DNA of 64,000 nt from Alistipes sp. CHKCI003 (GTDB taxonomy: Bacteria > Bacteroidota > Bacteroidia > Bacteroidales > Rikenellaceae): NCBI RefSeq assembly GCF_900021155.1, contig NZ_FCNT01000059.1, positions 62,001-126,000 on the forward strand. The letters run 5' to 3'. Below are positions 26,265-35,069 of this stretch, piece by piece; positions within the stretch are counted from its first letter, which is position 1; the number at the start of each line of letters is the position of its first letter. The position numbers and the translations under genes were made by a program. Under the pieces are notes generated by a model. The model did not search any database, was not told where the DNA came from, and worked only from the letters and a program-made list of their open reading frames with translations.

Positions 26265-27319
26265 GGGAGTTGAAAAGAGCCGTTCTGATTCTGCTCATAG
26301 CCACGCTGTACGTGAAATTCGTCGTGCAGATCGTGCTGGACGAGAGCAATCTGCTGCTGGATCTGCTGCTTTACATGCTGCTGATCGCAGGATTGGTCGA
26401 CCGTAAGTTCCGACCCGAATTTTTCGTCGTCGTCCTTTTTGCCGTTATTTCGGTCCTGAATCCGGCAGCCAGAAATATCTTCCTGATATTTGCCTCGGTC
26501 TATGCGCTTCGGGAGTTTTCCATACGGGAACTGGCTTCGATCAATCTCTGTATGCAGACATTGGTCTTCGGCGCCACGGCCCTGATGCTCTGGGCGGGGA
26601 TAACCCATTCCGAGATGTTCGAACAATCGCTTCTCGATCAGCGCGAGCGCTGGGACTTCGGCTACGGAAATCCGAATACGTTCGCTCTGTTCGTCTATTC
26701 GATCATGGTGAACGCCTATGTATACTTCGCCCGGCAGTACGGGAGGATGCTCTCTCTGCTTCTTTTCCTGACGGGGATAGGAGTCTATTGTTATACGAAA
26801 TCCCGCACGTTTTTAGTTGCCACTTTGGTTTTGCTTTTGGTGCATTGGTGTGTGAGGAATCGGGTGGTTCGGTCGGTCATTCTCAAATTCAAGGGAATTC
26901 TGTATTTGATTCCGATTGTCTTGATGGGATGTATTCTGTACATGTCCCGCTATTCCGGACAATTTCCGTTGCTCAACCTCGTGTTCTCGGGTCGGCTGGA
27001 ACTTTACAGCGTATTCTTGGGGAGTATCGGAAAAACGGCCTATTTGTTCGGGACTCCGCTGGTGAACGAAGAGACGATCGACAGCTCTTATCTGCATATC
27101 CTGTTCGAAGGCGGAGTTTTGGCTTTCGTAATTTTTTATGTGCTTTATGTCGTAACCGTCCGACGGATGAATCGGAGCACGATCGGCGTATTACCCGTTT
27201 TGGCCGGGTTTCTCGTGTTCGGATTGTCCGAATCCCTATTCACGTTCGTGTTGATTTTCGGAAATATGATCATTTGGTCGATCTTATACGACTCATATCT
27301 GAATCGCTCCCATCCTTGA
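26261..27319 (+). CDS. wzy: Probable O-antigen/capsule polymerase (Wzy-like)
   Basis: This 352-residue membrane protein has around ten hydrophobic helices and a central periplasmic loop with a RERWDFGYGNPNTFALFVYS segment that resembles Wzy/O-antigen ligase family loops. Wzy proteins are poorly conserved; the call rests on topology, this GNPN-type motif and its place beside Wzx. The start at 26261 overlaps the glycosyltransferase stop by 4 bases; the frame is open further upstream but inside that gene. Confidence 0.75.
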   Translation: MRELKRAVLILLIATLYVKFVVQIVLDESNLLLDLLLYMLLIAGLVDRKFRPEFFVVVLFAVISVLNPAARNIFLIFASVYALREFSIRELASINLCMQTLVFGATALMLWAGITHSEMFEQSLLDQRERWDFGYGNPNTFALFVYSIMVNAYVYFARQYGRMLSLLLFLTGIGVYCYTKSRTFLVATLVLLLVHWCVRNRVVRSVILKFKGILYLIPIVLMGCILYMSRYSGQFPLLNLVFSGRLELYSVFLGSIGKTAYLFGTPLVNEETIDSSYLHILFEGGVLAFVIFYVLYVVTVRRMNRSTIGVLPVLAGFLVFGLSESLFTFVLIFGNMIIWSILYDSYLNRSHP

Positions 27320-27346
27320 GAGCGGATCGCAAATACTGGTTTGGTT

Positions 27347-28450
27347 ATGAGATTATTCGTAGACGCGCATGCTTTCGACGGAGGTATTTCGCAGGGAGTA
27401 ACGACTTATATCGAGGGACTTTATAAGGAGTTGGTGAAAACAGCGTCCGACATCGATTTTTATTTTGCCGCACAGGATACGATGCGTCTGGAAAGTATCT
27501 TCGGTACGAGAGAGAATGTCCATTACGTGAAATACGGTTCGAAAAACAAGTACCGGCGTTTGGCTTTCGAAATACCTCGTATCGTCCGGCGACTCGGAAT
27601 TGATGCGGCGCATTTCCAATATACGTCGCCCTTGGTCAAAAGATGCAAGGAGATCGTTACGATACACGATGTCCTGTTTCTGGACTATCCGCAGTATTTT
27701 CCCGCATCCTATTATCACAGCAAGAAATGGCTTTTCGGAAGGTCCGCGCGCAGGGCCGATCTTCTGCTTACGGTTTCCGAATACAGCAAAGAACGTCTCG
27801 AACGCTTTTACCGTCCGCGAAAGCCCGTTCGAATAACGCCCAATGCGGTGGACGAAAGGTACGGACTGGTCCGGCGAAGCGAGGCGGAAGCCTTGCTCGA
27901 CGGACGGGTCGGAAAATATATCCTTTACGTGAGCCGTGTGGAACCCCGCAAAAATCACTTGCTGCTGCTGCGGGCCTATGTGGAAGGGCGGTTCTACGAA
28001 CGCGGCTATGCGCTTGTTTTCATCGGTAAGACATCCATTCCCGTACCCGAGTTGCACAGGTATTGCGAGAAACTGCCTGAAGATATAAGGCAAAACGTGT
28101 TTTTTTTCGAACAGAAGCCGTTCGAAGAGTTGCTCGCATGGTACAAGTGCGCCTCGCTTTTCGTCTATCCGTCTATTGCCGAAGGTTTCGGAATCCCGCC
28201 GTTGGAGGCGGCCGTAGCGGGTGTCCCTTGTATCTGTTCGAACCGCACGGCGATGCAGGATTTCCGCTTTTTCGGAGAGGGAACGTATGATCCCGAGGAT
28301 TTGGATCAGACGATCGAAAAAATCGAATTGGGCCTCAGTCCCGCTTTCCGCGATCCCGAACGGCTCGAAAGGATCCGGCAGGCGGTAGAGCGGAGATATG
28401 ACTGGGCATCCATCGCAAAGGAATATTATGCGTATTTGACCGACCTCTGA
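27347..28450 (+). CDS. Glycosyltransferase family 4-like
   Basis: This 367-residue GT-B enzyme begins MRLFVDAHAFDGGISQGVTTYIEG and contains TIHDVLFLDYPQYFP, the donor-domain segment LYVSRVEPRKNHLLLLRA, and YPSIAEGFGIPPLEAAVAGVPCICS. These are typical of family 4 mannosyl- or rhamnosyltransferase-like enzymes in polysaccharide loci. The ATG at 27347 is preferred over a TTG two codons earlier. A 27-base gap follows wzy. The sugar specificity is unknown. Confidence 0.9.
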   Translation: MRLFVDAHAFDGGISQGVTTYIEGLYKELVKTASDIDFYFAAQDTMRLESIFGTRENVHYVKYGSKNKYRRLAFEIPRIVRRLGIDAAHFQYTSPLVKRCKEIVTIHDVLFLDYPQYFPASYYHSKKWLFGRSARRADLLLTVSEYSKERLERFYRPRKPVRITPNAVDERYGLVRRSEAEALLDGRVGKYILYVSRVEPRKNHLLLLRAYVEGRFYERGYALVFIGKTSIPVPELHRYCEKLPEDIRQNVFFFEQKPFEELLAWYKCASLFVYPSIAEGFGIPPLEAAVAGVPCICSNRTAMQDFRFFGEGTYDPEDLDQTIEKIELGLSPAFRDPERLERIRQAVERRYDWASIAKEYYAYLTDL

Positions 28451-28576
28451 CATCGTCTAAGAGTCGGTACCGAACTTCTCTAATCCTTCAGCCGGACAGA
28501 TGGCCGATGTTGTCGGCTGTTGTCTCCGTACTTGCTGATAGGGTTGTCTGTCATTTCCGTTAATCCATTATTTCTT

Positions 28577-29017
28577 ATGCGCCGCTACTCGTTCGGACGA
28601 ATCCGTCGCTATCTGTTTTTGCAAATGGCTAAATTGCCTATTCCCGGACACAAACGTCATTTCGTTTTGCGTATGGCGGGTATAAAATTTCCCCCCCCCT
28701 CGGAATGCGATGTTTTCATAGGGGCCGGCGTACGTTTCGATACGCTTTGTCCGGAAAACATCACCATCGGAAACCATACGCTGATCACTGCCGGAACGAC
28801 CGTTCTGACCCATTATTACGATCCGTTCACCCGAGATTTCCGCACCGGCCGGGTCGTTGTCGGCGAGGGTGTCTTTATCGGAGTGAATACGATCGTTTGC
28901 AAATCGGTGGCTATCGGCGACGGAGCTGTCGTCGGGGCGGGTTCCGTCGTTACCAAAGATATTCCTGCCGGAGAGGTGTGGGCCGGAAATCCGGCTCGCT
29001 TCGTCCGGAAACTGTAA
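28577..29017 (+). CDS. Left-handed beta-helix acyltransferase
   Basis: This 146-residue hexapeptide-repeat protein probably O- or N-acetylates a sugar of the repeat unit. The repeats are visible as VFIGAGVRFD, ITIGNHTLITAG, VVVGEGVFIGVNTIV, and VAIGDGAVVGAGSVVTKDIPAGEVWAGNPARFVR, which is the standard C-terminal signature. The ATG at 28577 is preferred; the frame extends 19 codons upstream only by a TTG. A run of nine C residues lies inside the reading frame at 28691-28699 (Pro-Pro-Pro). It is separated from the upstream glycosyltransferase by 126 bases. Confidence 0.88.
   Translation: MRRYSFGRIRRYLFLQMAKLPIPGHKRHFVLRMAGIKFPPPSECDVFIGAGVRFDTLCPENITIGNHTLITAGTTVLTHYYDPFTRDFRTGRVVVGEGVFIGVNTIVCKSVAIGDGAVVGAGSVVTKDIPAGEVWAGNPARFVRKL
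28691..28699 (+). repeat. Nine-C homopolymer inside the acyltransferase gene
   Basis: Nine consecutive C residues encode three prolines at about residues 39-41. A change of one or two bases would shift the frame before all of the beta-helix repeats. Runs of this length can slip during replication, so this is a candidate on/off tract. Confidence 0.5.
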
Positions 29018-29027
29018 CCCTGAATTT

Positions 29028-30104
29028 ATGCAAAAGGTAGCTGTTATCGGCACCGTAGGCGTACCCGCGAACTACGGCGGCTTCGAGACGCTCGTCGAGA
29101 ACCTGTTGGACTACAGACGGAATCCCGATATTGCGTATCGTGTTTATTGCAGTTCGAAGGCTTACTCCGAAAAGATACGCTGCTACAAAGGGGCCGAACT
29201 GAAATACTTGCCTCTGAAAGCGAATGGATGGCAGGCCATGGTCTACGATTCACTTTCCTTGCTGCACGCTTGTTTCACGGCCGACCGGCTGCTCGTTTTG
29301 GGATGTTCCTGTCCGATCGTCCGACTGATCCGTCTGGTTTGCCGCAAAAAGTTGATCGTCAATGTAGACGGTATCGAAAGTGCCCGTGAAAAGTGGGGCG
29401 GAGCGGCCAAAAAGGTGTTGAGATTCTGCATGAACGAAGCCGTCCGTGCCGCCGACGTTTGCGTGGCCGACAATGTGGCGATTCGGGAGTATGTCGCCGA
29501 CCGCTATGGGAAAAACTCCGTGGTGATCGAATACGGCGGCGACAATGCCGTGGCGGTCCGCGACGACGAACGGCTGAAATCCGAATACGGATTGGAGCGC
29601 GGCGGTTATTGTTTCAAGGTTGCACGTATCGAACCCGAGAACAACATCGGGATGGTACTGGAAGCCTTCGCCATGCTTCCCCGCGAACGGCTGGTCGTGG
29701 TCGGCAACTGGAACCGTTCCGAATACGGAAGAGCCTTGCGCCGGCGCTATGCCTCGTACCCCAATATCGGGATGATGGATCCGATTTACGAACCTTGGGA
29801 GATCAACCTGCTGCGTGCAAATTGCCGCCTCTACATCCATGGGCACAGTGCGGGCGGGACCAATCCTTCGCTGGTCGAGGCCATGTCGCTCGGGCTTCCC
29901 GTCTGTGCGTTCGACGTGAAATACAATCGGGCTACGACCGAAGGGAAGGCACTTTATTTCGGCAGTGCTGCGGAATTAGCTGAGCAGGTAGAGCGATTGA
30001 CCTCCGAAATGCTGTCGGCGATAGCTCGGGAAATGGCCGGAATCGCCGTCCGCCGTTACCGTTGGACGACGATCTGCGAAAAATACGAACGTTTGTTCCG
30101 ATGA
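29028..30104 (+). CDS. DUF1972-type glycosyltransferase
   Basis: The 358-residue protein begins MQKVAVIGTVGVPANYGGFETLVENL, the N-terminal signature of DUF1972 rhamnosyl/galactosyltransferase-like enzymes, and has a GT-B donor domain with VARIEPENNIGMVLEAF, LYIHGHSAGGTNPSLVEAMSLGLPVCAFDV. It should add a sugar during repeat unit assembly. It follows the acyltransferase by 10 bases and overlaps the next gene by 4. Donor sugar is not predictable. Confidence 0.9.
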   Translation: MQKVAVIGTVGVPANYGGFETLVENLLDYRRNPDIAYRVYCSSKAYSEKIRCYKGAELKYLPLKANGWQAMVYDSLSLLHACFTADRLLVLGCSCPIVRLIRLVCRKKLIVNVDGIESAREKWGGAAKKVLRFCMNEAVRAADVCVADNVAIREYVADRYGKNSVVIEYGGDNAVAVRDDERLKSEYGLERGGYCFKVARIEPENNIGMVLEAFAMLPRERLVVVGNWNRSEYGRALRRRYASYPNIGMMDPIYEPWEINLLRANCRLYIHGHSAGGTNPSLVEAMSLGLPVCAFDVKYNRATTEGKALYFGSAAELAEQVERLTSEMLSAIAREMAGIAVRRYRWTTICEKYERLFR

Positions 30105-31192
30105 AGAGGATTCACGACACTTTGTTCGTCCTGTTGCGCAGCGCGCTTCGGGAGGAGCCGTCCGGCGGGAGCGCACTCTCGTCGCTGACGGCGCAAGAGT
30201 GGCTGGCGGTTTATAAACTGGCTGCGCGTCAGGGGGTGTTGGCTCTTGCGTACGACGGTTTGAACGCTTTGCCTGCGGAACTTCGTCCGCCGAGGGACGT
30301 GTTGTTCGGATGGGCGGTCAACGTCGAGAAGATCGAAACTCGTTACGATCGTCAGACGAAGGCGGCGCGGACTCTTTTCAGATGGTGCGAAGAGCGGGAT
30401 TTGCATCCCGTTCTGCTCAAAGGTATTGCATTGAGCCGTCTGTATCCGATTCCCGAACACCGGCCCTGTGGCGATATCGACATTTATCTGGGGCAGCGGG
30501 CGCCTGTGTTCGACGAACTCATGCGGCGGCAGGGAATTACGGTGGACGCATCGGGAAACGAAAAACATTCGGTGTTCGTTTACCGTTCGGTGATGGTGGA
30601 GAATCATCGTACGTTTCTCGATACGAGCCTTTACGGGATCGATCGTATGCTGGAGGAGTATCTTCTTGCGCAGGAGGTGTTTTCGGAGGAGCAGTCGTTG
30701 GACGGCATGCGTTTTAGGGTGTTGCCGCCCACGGCCGACGCTCTGTTTCTGCTGAGACACACGGCCCGCCATCTGGAGCGGGGCATCGGGCTGAGGCACG
30801 TTTGCGACTGGATGTTGTTCGTACATGCGAACAGCGTGCGGATCGACTGGAGCGAATTCGATCGTTATGTCGATGAACTGAAGCTCGGGACGTTTTACCG
30901 GATTCTGACCGGCATTGCGACCGACTGCCTCGGTGCCCGCTTCGAGTCGCCCGTCCGTTCGCCGCACGAGAAGGCGCTTCAGGAGAAAGTCTTGCGTTAT
31001 ATTCTCGATTACCATGCCCATGCGATACGAACACGGAATCCGTTCGGGATTCTGCGGTTCAAAACCGCGCGGCTCATAGAGCGACGTTGGGTGCTCCGAA
31101 GAGTTTTGCATTGCAGCTTTGCCGGCCACATCTGGCGTTCTGCATTGACACATCTCAGGAATCCGGGTACGATTTTCGATTCGAAAGAGTGA
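30101..31192 (+). CDS. Nucleotidyltransferase-fold family protein (capsule-associated)
   Basis: This 363-residue protein resembles the nucleotidyltransferase-like family often found at the ends of capsule loci. The signature is LLKGIALSRLYPIPEHRPCGDIDIYLG (about residues 103-129), combining an entry helix with a GDIDIY metal motif, followed later by FLLRHTARHLERGIGLRHVCDWMLF. Its role in polysaccharide synthesis is not established. The ATG at 30101 overlaps the upstream gene by 4 bases. A bidirectional terminator 25 bases after the stop ends the operon. Confidence 0.8.
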   Translation: MKRIHDTLFVLLRSALREEPSGGSALSSLTAQEWLAVYKLAARQGVLALAYDGLNALPAELRPPRDVLFGWAVNVEKIETRYDRQTKAARTLFRWCEERDLHPVLLKGIALSRLYPIPEHRPCGDIDIYLGQRAPVFDELMRRQGITVDASGNEKHSVFVYRSVMVENHRTFLDTSLYGIDRMLEEYLLAQEVFSEEQSLDGMRFRVLPPTADALFLLRHTARHLERGIGLRHVCDWMLFVHANSVRIDWSEFDRYVDELKLGTFYRILTGIATDCLGARFESPVRSPHEKALQEKVLRYILDYHAHAIRTRNPFGILRFKTARLIERRWVLRRVLHCSFAGHIWRSALTHLRNPGTIFDSKE

Positions 31193-31216
31193 TCGGCGGA
31201 CGACCGCTTCGCGGAA

Positions 31217-31250
31217 ACAGGGCGACAGACACGAGGAGCTGTCGCCCTGT
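31217..31250. terminator. Bidirectional terminator ending the polysaccharide operon
   Basis: ACAGGGCGACAG (31217-31228) pairs perfectly with CTGTCGCCCTGT (31239-31250) around a 10-base loop, with TCTGTTTT after it on the plus strand. It lies between convergent genes and could also terminate the HD-domain gene. Confidence 0.8.
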
Positions 31251-31280
31251 TCTGTTTTATCCGCGGAGCGACAGACGGGA

Positions 31281-31910
31281 TCAGGGGCGGCGTGTCTCTT
31301 CGTCGAAGATGCGGTCGAAGAGCGTCTGCAGGCGCCCGGCGTCGCGGATGATGCGGCGCAACTCCGCGAGGCGCTTCGCATTGTCCGACTCGGGAAGCCA
31401 GAGGCGCAGGTAGCCTCCGTCGGCGTATTTGCGGTCGAGATGCTCCTTCAGACGGAGAAAGTGGCCTGTGCGGTCGAGTGCGGGGTAGTGGGCCAGACCG
31501 TACTGGACCGTGCGACGGAGGATCGTTTCGGGGTCGATCAGTCGGTCGGCTTCGGCGACGATCCGGCCGTAGATCGTGCGGGGTGCATGGGCCGATGAGG
31601 CGCGGTGATCCTCCGCCGCTTCGCGCATGATTCCGATCTGTTCTTCGGTGAACCAGCGGCGCAAACGGAGGTCCGCTGCGAGGATCGCTCCCGAATAGAG
31701 ATGGTGGCGTTCGCGTTCCACCGAGAGCCCCGTGTCGTGATAGGCGGCGACGGTGTAGACCATGTCGGGATCGGCGCCGTACGGGGTTGCGAGTGCGAGA
31801 CTTCGTTCGATCACGCTCCGCACGTGGTCCGTGCGATGTGCCTTGTCGAAGGCTTCGTAGCGGGGAATGATCTCCGTTTCGATGTAGTGTATGAGTTCTT
31901 GGTTCGGCAT
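31281..31910 (-). CDS. HD-domain phosphohydrolase-like protein
   Basis: This 209-residue protein has the HD-domain metal residues DHVRSVIERS and VAAYHDTGLS, then AAEDHRASS, so it is probably a metal-dependent phosphohydrolase of unknown substrate. I place the start at the ATG ending at 31910 (MPNQELIHYIETEI); the frame is open 16 codons further upstream. A TTTG-N21-TACCTTTG promoter lies immediately upstream, with only four bases between the -7 box and the ATG. It converges on the polysaccharide operon but shows no link to it. Confidence 0.8.
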   Translation of the reverse strand: MPNQELIHYIETEIIPRYEAFDKAHRTDHVRSVIERSLALATPYGADPDMVYTVAAYHDTGLSVERERHHLYSGAILAADLRLRRWFTEEQIGIMREAAEDHRASSAHAPRTIYGRIVAEADRLIDPETILRRTVQYGLAHYPALDRTGHFLRLKEHLDRKYADGGYLRLWLPESDNAKRLAELRRIIRDAGRLQTLFDRIFDEETRRP

Positions 31911-31914
31911 CGGG

Positions 31915-31947
31915 CAAAGGTACGGATAAATCGGGTGCGAAAGCAAA
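31915..31947 (-). promoter_or_regulatory. Promoter for the HD-domain gene
   Basis: On the minus strand, TTTG (31947-31944), a 21-base spacer and TACCTTTG (31922-31915). The -7 box ends four bases before the ATG, so the predicted transcript has almost no leader. Confidence 0.65.
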
Positions 31948-32567
31948 TTCATCGACATTTTTCGGGGCGCGGTGCTTGTAGAGGTCCGGACCGATCCGAG
32001 AATGCATGCGGATTCATCCGTTGTCGGAATAATCCCGTATCGTGATATTGCGACGGCTTGTCCATTCTTCGGATAGTCCCGAAGAATGTCGGATCGGTAA
32101 CCGCGCGGTATGGAAGGCCGTTCGGTTCCGGATGGTTCGTTCGCATCCTACACCGGCTGCGGATCGGCGAGCGACGACACGGAAAGAATTCGTCTCCTTT
32201 GTTTTTGCCGGACGGAGAGCGGCTGAGCCGCAAGTGAAAAAGCACAGAGTTTCCGAAGAAGCGTTCGATCGGTGGGAAATCGCAGCCGGGCCGGCTGTTC
32301 GTACACCGACTTCGGCGTTTGCGACGACGGTCCGCAGGCATGTGCGGTTTGCGGAATTCGTTGCGGTTCGGCCGGCAGTCATTCGGTCGCGGAAAACAGC
32401 GACCGGCGGTGATTCGGAGGGATCTTCTGCGCCCGGAGCAATCGGCGAAATGACGGAACCCGAACCCGGGGCCGACGGGCTCGGAGCGGTCGGACCGGAT
32501 GCCGAAACGGACGGAGCGGCAAAATAGCTCTTCTGCATGAAACAGGTGCTCCGGCAAGTGCTATTGC
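31948..32567. other. Intergenic stretch, no gene recognised
   Basis: About 620 bases between the HD gene promoter and repeat B. A 161-codon plus-strand frame (32042-32527) translates to a low-complexity, family-less sequence without a promoter. I see no RNA gene. Confidence 0.5.
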
Positions 32568-32652
32568 CGTCTGAGAATCGCATATTCGGAACGGTTCGCG
32601 GATGGGAGTACGAAAAAAGAGGGTGTCTGAGTTTGGCAGACACCCTCTTTTT
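32568..32652 (+). repeat. Intergenic repeat copy B: conserved arm plus terminator hairpin
   Basis: The arm (32568-32612) has the shared blocks CTGAGAATCGCATATTCGGA and AGTACGAA. A 16-bp perfect hairpin follows: AAAAAGAGGGTGTCTG (32614-32629), loop AGTTTGG, complementary arm 32637-32652. The hairpin is the side nearest the rny stop codon (minus strand) and probably terminates rny; it has A/T runs on both sides. Confidence 0.75.
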
Positions 32653-32720
32653 CATTCGGATTCCGGGCAGAGACGGCAGGGACGGCTTCCGTGCCGTTCT
32701 GTCCGGCGAATTTTTTCGGT

Positions 32721-34268
32721 CTATTTCGCGTAGGAGACCGAGCGGGTTTCGCGGATCACCGTGATTTTGACCTGTCCGGGGTAGGTCATTTCGTCCTGAA
32801 TCTTCTTGGCGATTTCGTGCGACAGGCTTTCCGATTCGGTATCGGAGAGCTTGTCCGATCCGACGATCACGCGCAGCTCGCGCCCGGCCTGAATGGCGTA
32901 GGTTTTCTGCACGCCCGGGTAGGAGAGCGCGATGTCCTCCATCTCTTTGAGCCGTTTGATGTAGCTCTCGACCACCTCGCGGCGTGCACCGGGGCGTGCA
33001 CCCGAAATGGCGTCGCAGACCTGAATGATCGGGGCGATGAGCGAAGTCATCTCCACCTCGTCGTGGTGGGCGCCGATGGCATTGCAGACTTCGGGTTTCT
33101 CCTTGTACTTCTCGGCCAGCTTCATGCCGATGATAGCGTGCGGCAGTTCCGGTTCGTCGTCGGGCACTTTGCCGATGTCGTGCAGGAGGCCGGCGCGGCG
33201 GGCGGTCTTGGGGTTCAGTCCCAGCTCCGAGGCCATGATGCCGGCGAGGTTGGCCGTCTCGCGGGCGTGTTGCAACAGATTTTGGCCGTAAGACGAGCGG
33301 TATTTCATCTTGCCGATCATGCGGATCAGCTCGGGGTGTAGCCCGTGGATGCCCAAGTCGATGGCCGTGCGCTTGCCGACTTCGACGATCTCCTCCTCGA
33401 TCTGTTTCTGGACCTTGGCCACCACCTCCTCGATGCGGGCGGGGTGGATGCGGCCGTCGGTTACGAGCTGGTGGAGCGCCAGACGGGCGATTTCGCGCCG
33501 CACGGGATCGAAACCGCTGAGGATGATCGCTTCGGGCGTGTCGTCGACGATGATTTCGATGCCGGTTGCGGCTTCGAGCGCACGGATGTTGCGGCCCTCG
33601 CGGCCGATGATGCGGCCCTTCACCTCGTCGCTCTCGATGTTGAAGACCGTAACGGCGTTTTCGATGGCCGTCTCGGTCGCTACGCGCTGGATCGACGATA
33701 CGATGATGCGTTTGGCCTCTTTCGTCGCGGTGAGCTTGGCCTCTTCGATGGTCTCGTTGATGTAGGTGGCGGCATCGGCTTTGGCCTCCGCCTTCATGTT
33801 CTCGATCAGGATGTTCTTGGCCTCCTCGGAGCTCATGCCCGAGATCTGTTCCAGACGCGAATTTTGCTCGCGCATCATCTGATCGACCTCCTCCTTTTTG
33901 TGTTCGAGAATCTGGAGTTGGTTCTGCATCTGCTCGCGGAGCCGTTCGTTCTCCTTCATGCGGTTCTCCAGTTCGCGCTGCTGGTTTTGCAGATTGCTTT
34001 CGATCTGCTTGGCGCGTTGTTCGCTCTGCGCGAGTTTCTGGTTGCGCTCGTTGACCATGCGGTCGTGTTCGCTCTTGAGTTGTATGAACTTCTCCTTGGC
34101 CTGCAGGATCTTCTCCTTCTTGATCATCTCGCCTTCGGCTTCGGCTTCCTTCACGGCGGCCTCGCAGCGCTTGCGGATGCTGTTCTTGGTGATGAAATTG
34201 ACCACCAGTACATACACTCCGATAGCGGCTATGGCGGAGATGCAGGCGATTAAAATGTAGATACCCAT
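32721..34268 (-). CDS. rny: Ribonuclease Y
   Basis: RNase Y is a membrane-anchored endoribonuclease that starts mRNA decay. The 515-residue protein has an N-terminal transmembrane helix ([22 protein letters not shown]), a long charged coiled coil (about 25-200), a KH domain ([23 protein letters not shown]), and an HD domain with [13 protein letters not shown] and [10 protein letters not shown]. Length and order are normal. It lies downstream of zapA and a structured RNA; no clear promoter is seen just before it, so it may depend on read-through. Confidence 0.97.
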   Translation of the reverse strand: MGIYILIACISAIAAIGVYVLVVNFITKNSIRKRCEAAVKEAEAEGEMIKKEKILQAKEKFIQLKSEHDRMVNERNQKLAQSEQRAKQIESNLQNQQRELENRMKENERLREQMQNQLQILEHKKEEVDQMMREQNSRLEQISGMSSEEAKNILIENMKAEAKADAATYINETIEEAKLTATKEAKRIIVSSIQRVATETAIENAVTVFNIESDEVKGRIIGREGRNIRALEAATGIEIIVDDTPEAIILSGFDPVRREIARLALHQLVTDGRIHPARIEEVVAKVQKQIEEEIVEVGKRTAIDLGIHGLHPELIRMIGKMKYRSSYGQNLLQHARETANLAGIMASELGLNPKTARRAGLLHDIGKVPDDEPELPHAIIGMKLAEKYKEKPEVCNAIGAHHDEVEMTSLIAPIIQVCDAISGARPGARREVVESYIKRLKEMEDIALSYPGVQKTYAIQAGRELRVIVGSDKLSDTESESLSHEIAKKIQDEMTYPGQVKITVIRETRSVSYAK

Positions 34269-34308
34269 TCGTTTGTGTTATTATTTGGTTATTTGTTAAT
34301 GGTTCGTA

Positions 34309-34518
34309 TAAAAAATCCCGCATAGGATTCCTTGTCTTGTTTGACGAATCTGCAAGATCTGTCAATGGTGGGGGCTCCGAAGATCGCAATCTTCCAACGG
34401 CACGCGCGGTGCATCCCGCGAGGGGTTAAGGCCTGATTTTGAAAAACCGTGAGTTGCCCCAATTTAATAAATGTTCAGTTTCGCAAAGCTGTAAGGAATC
34501 TATGCGGGTAGATTTTTC
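34309..34518 (-). ncRNA. Structured RNA, 6S-like candidate, between zapA and rny
   Basis: The two ends of this roughly 210-base stretch can pair in a long closing stem. On the plus strand 34310-34333 (AAAAAATCCCGCATAGGATT then CCTT) matches the reverse complement of 34493-34517 with only small bulges. On the minus strand the 3' arm ends in a T run, so it also looks like a terminator. Inside are GAAGATTGCGATCTTC and CGCGG/CCGCG hairpins and a GGGGC/GCCCC pairing. A rod with closed ends between zapA and rny recalls 6S RNA, which neighbours zapA in many bacteria. No protein frame fits. Confidence 0.6.
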
Positions 34519-34563
34519 CTTGTCGTATGTAAAGAACGCTCCGGCCGCTGCGGACCGGTGATT

Positions 34564-34857
34564 TCAAATCGTATTGAGATAGGCGTCGATCTCGGCGTCG
34601 AGCGCTTCGACCGCTTTCAGTTCGTCGCTCTTCAATTCGCGGTTCTGTCGCATATCCAAATTTTCGATGGCGAACTTGAGCGCCGTCATGCCCAGATAAT
34701 CCACTTCGGACCAGCCCTGTATGTTCTTCTGCCGGATCGAGACGAGATTGTTGTTCACCTCGCGCTCGGCCAACCGATACAACTCCTCTTTCTCGCTGTC
34801 GATGCTGAAAGAGTAGGGTTTGCCCAGAATCTTGAGCTTTATCGCTTGTTTGCCCAT
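34564..34857 (-). CDS. zapA: Cell division protein ZapA
   Basis: ZapA bundles FtsZ filaments and helps stabilise the Z ring. The 97-residue product has the typical start IKLKILGKPYSFSIDSEKEELYRLAEREVN followed by a helical region. The size and order (coiled-coil gene, zapA, rny) match Bacteroidota. It is on the same strand as the coiled-coil gene 212 bases upstream; that gap contains a 9-C run at 35006-35014. Confidence 0.88.
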   Translation of the reverse strand: MGKQAIKLKILGKPYSFSIDSEKEELYRLAEREVNNNLVSIRQKNIQGWSEVDYLGMTALKFAIENLDMRQNRELKSDELKAVEALDAEIDAYLNTI

Positions 34858-35069
34858 CGCTTTCCGTTAATTTCACATTGCGGTCGCCTGCCTCCTGCCG
34901 CAGTCCCACCCGTTAGGCAGCGGGAACGGCTGCGCCCCGACCTTCCGGTCTGGCACCTCTCCGAACTTCCGGTCCGGGGCTCCGGTTTGCCGACTCTTGC
35001 CCTCTCCCCCCCCCTCCGATCCTCGGGCCTTCCGGCTTTCGGGATCGAGCGGGCCGCATGAAGCGATCT

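Noticed and set aside
32042-32527. 161-codon plus-strand frame between the HD gene and repeat B
   Set aside because: Low-complexity product, no recognisable family, not adjacent to a promoter.
32014-34389. 791-codon minus-strand open frame over rny
   Set aside because: It is a different frame of the rny region; the translated sequence is Arg/Pro/His-rich while the rny frame has all expected motifs.
34309-34518. tmRNA at this position
   Set aside because: There is no tRNA-like 3' end, no tag-coding frame ending in Ala residues, and the terminal stem is longer than in tmRNA.
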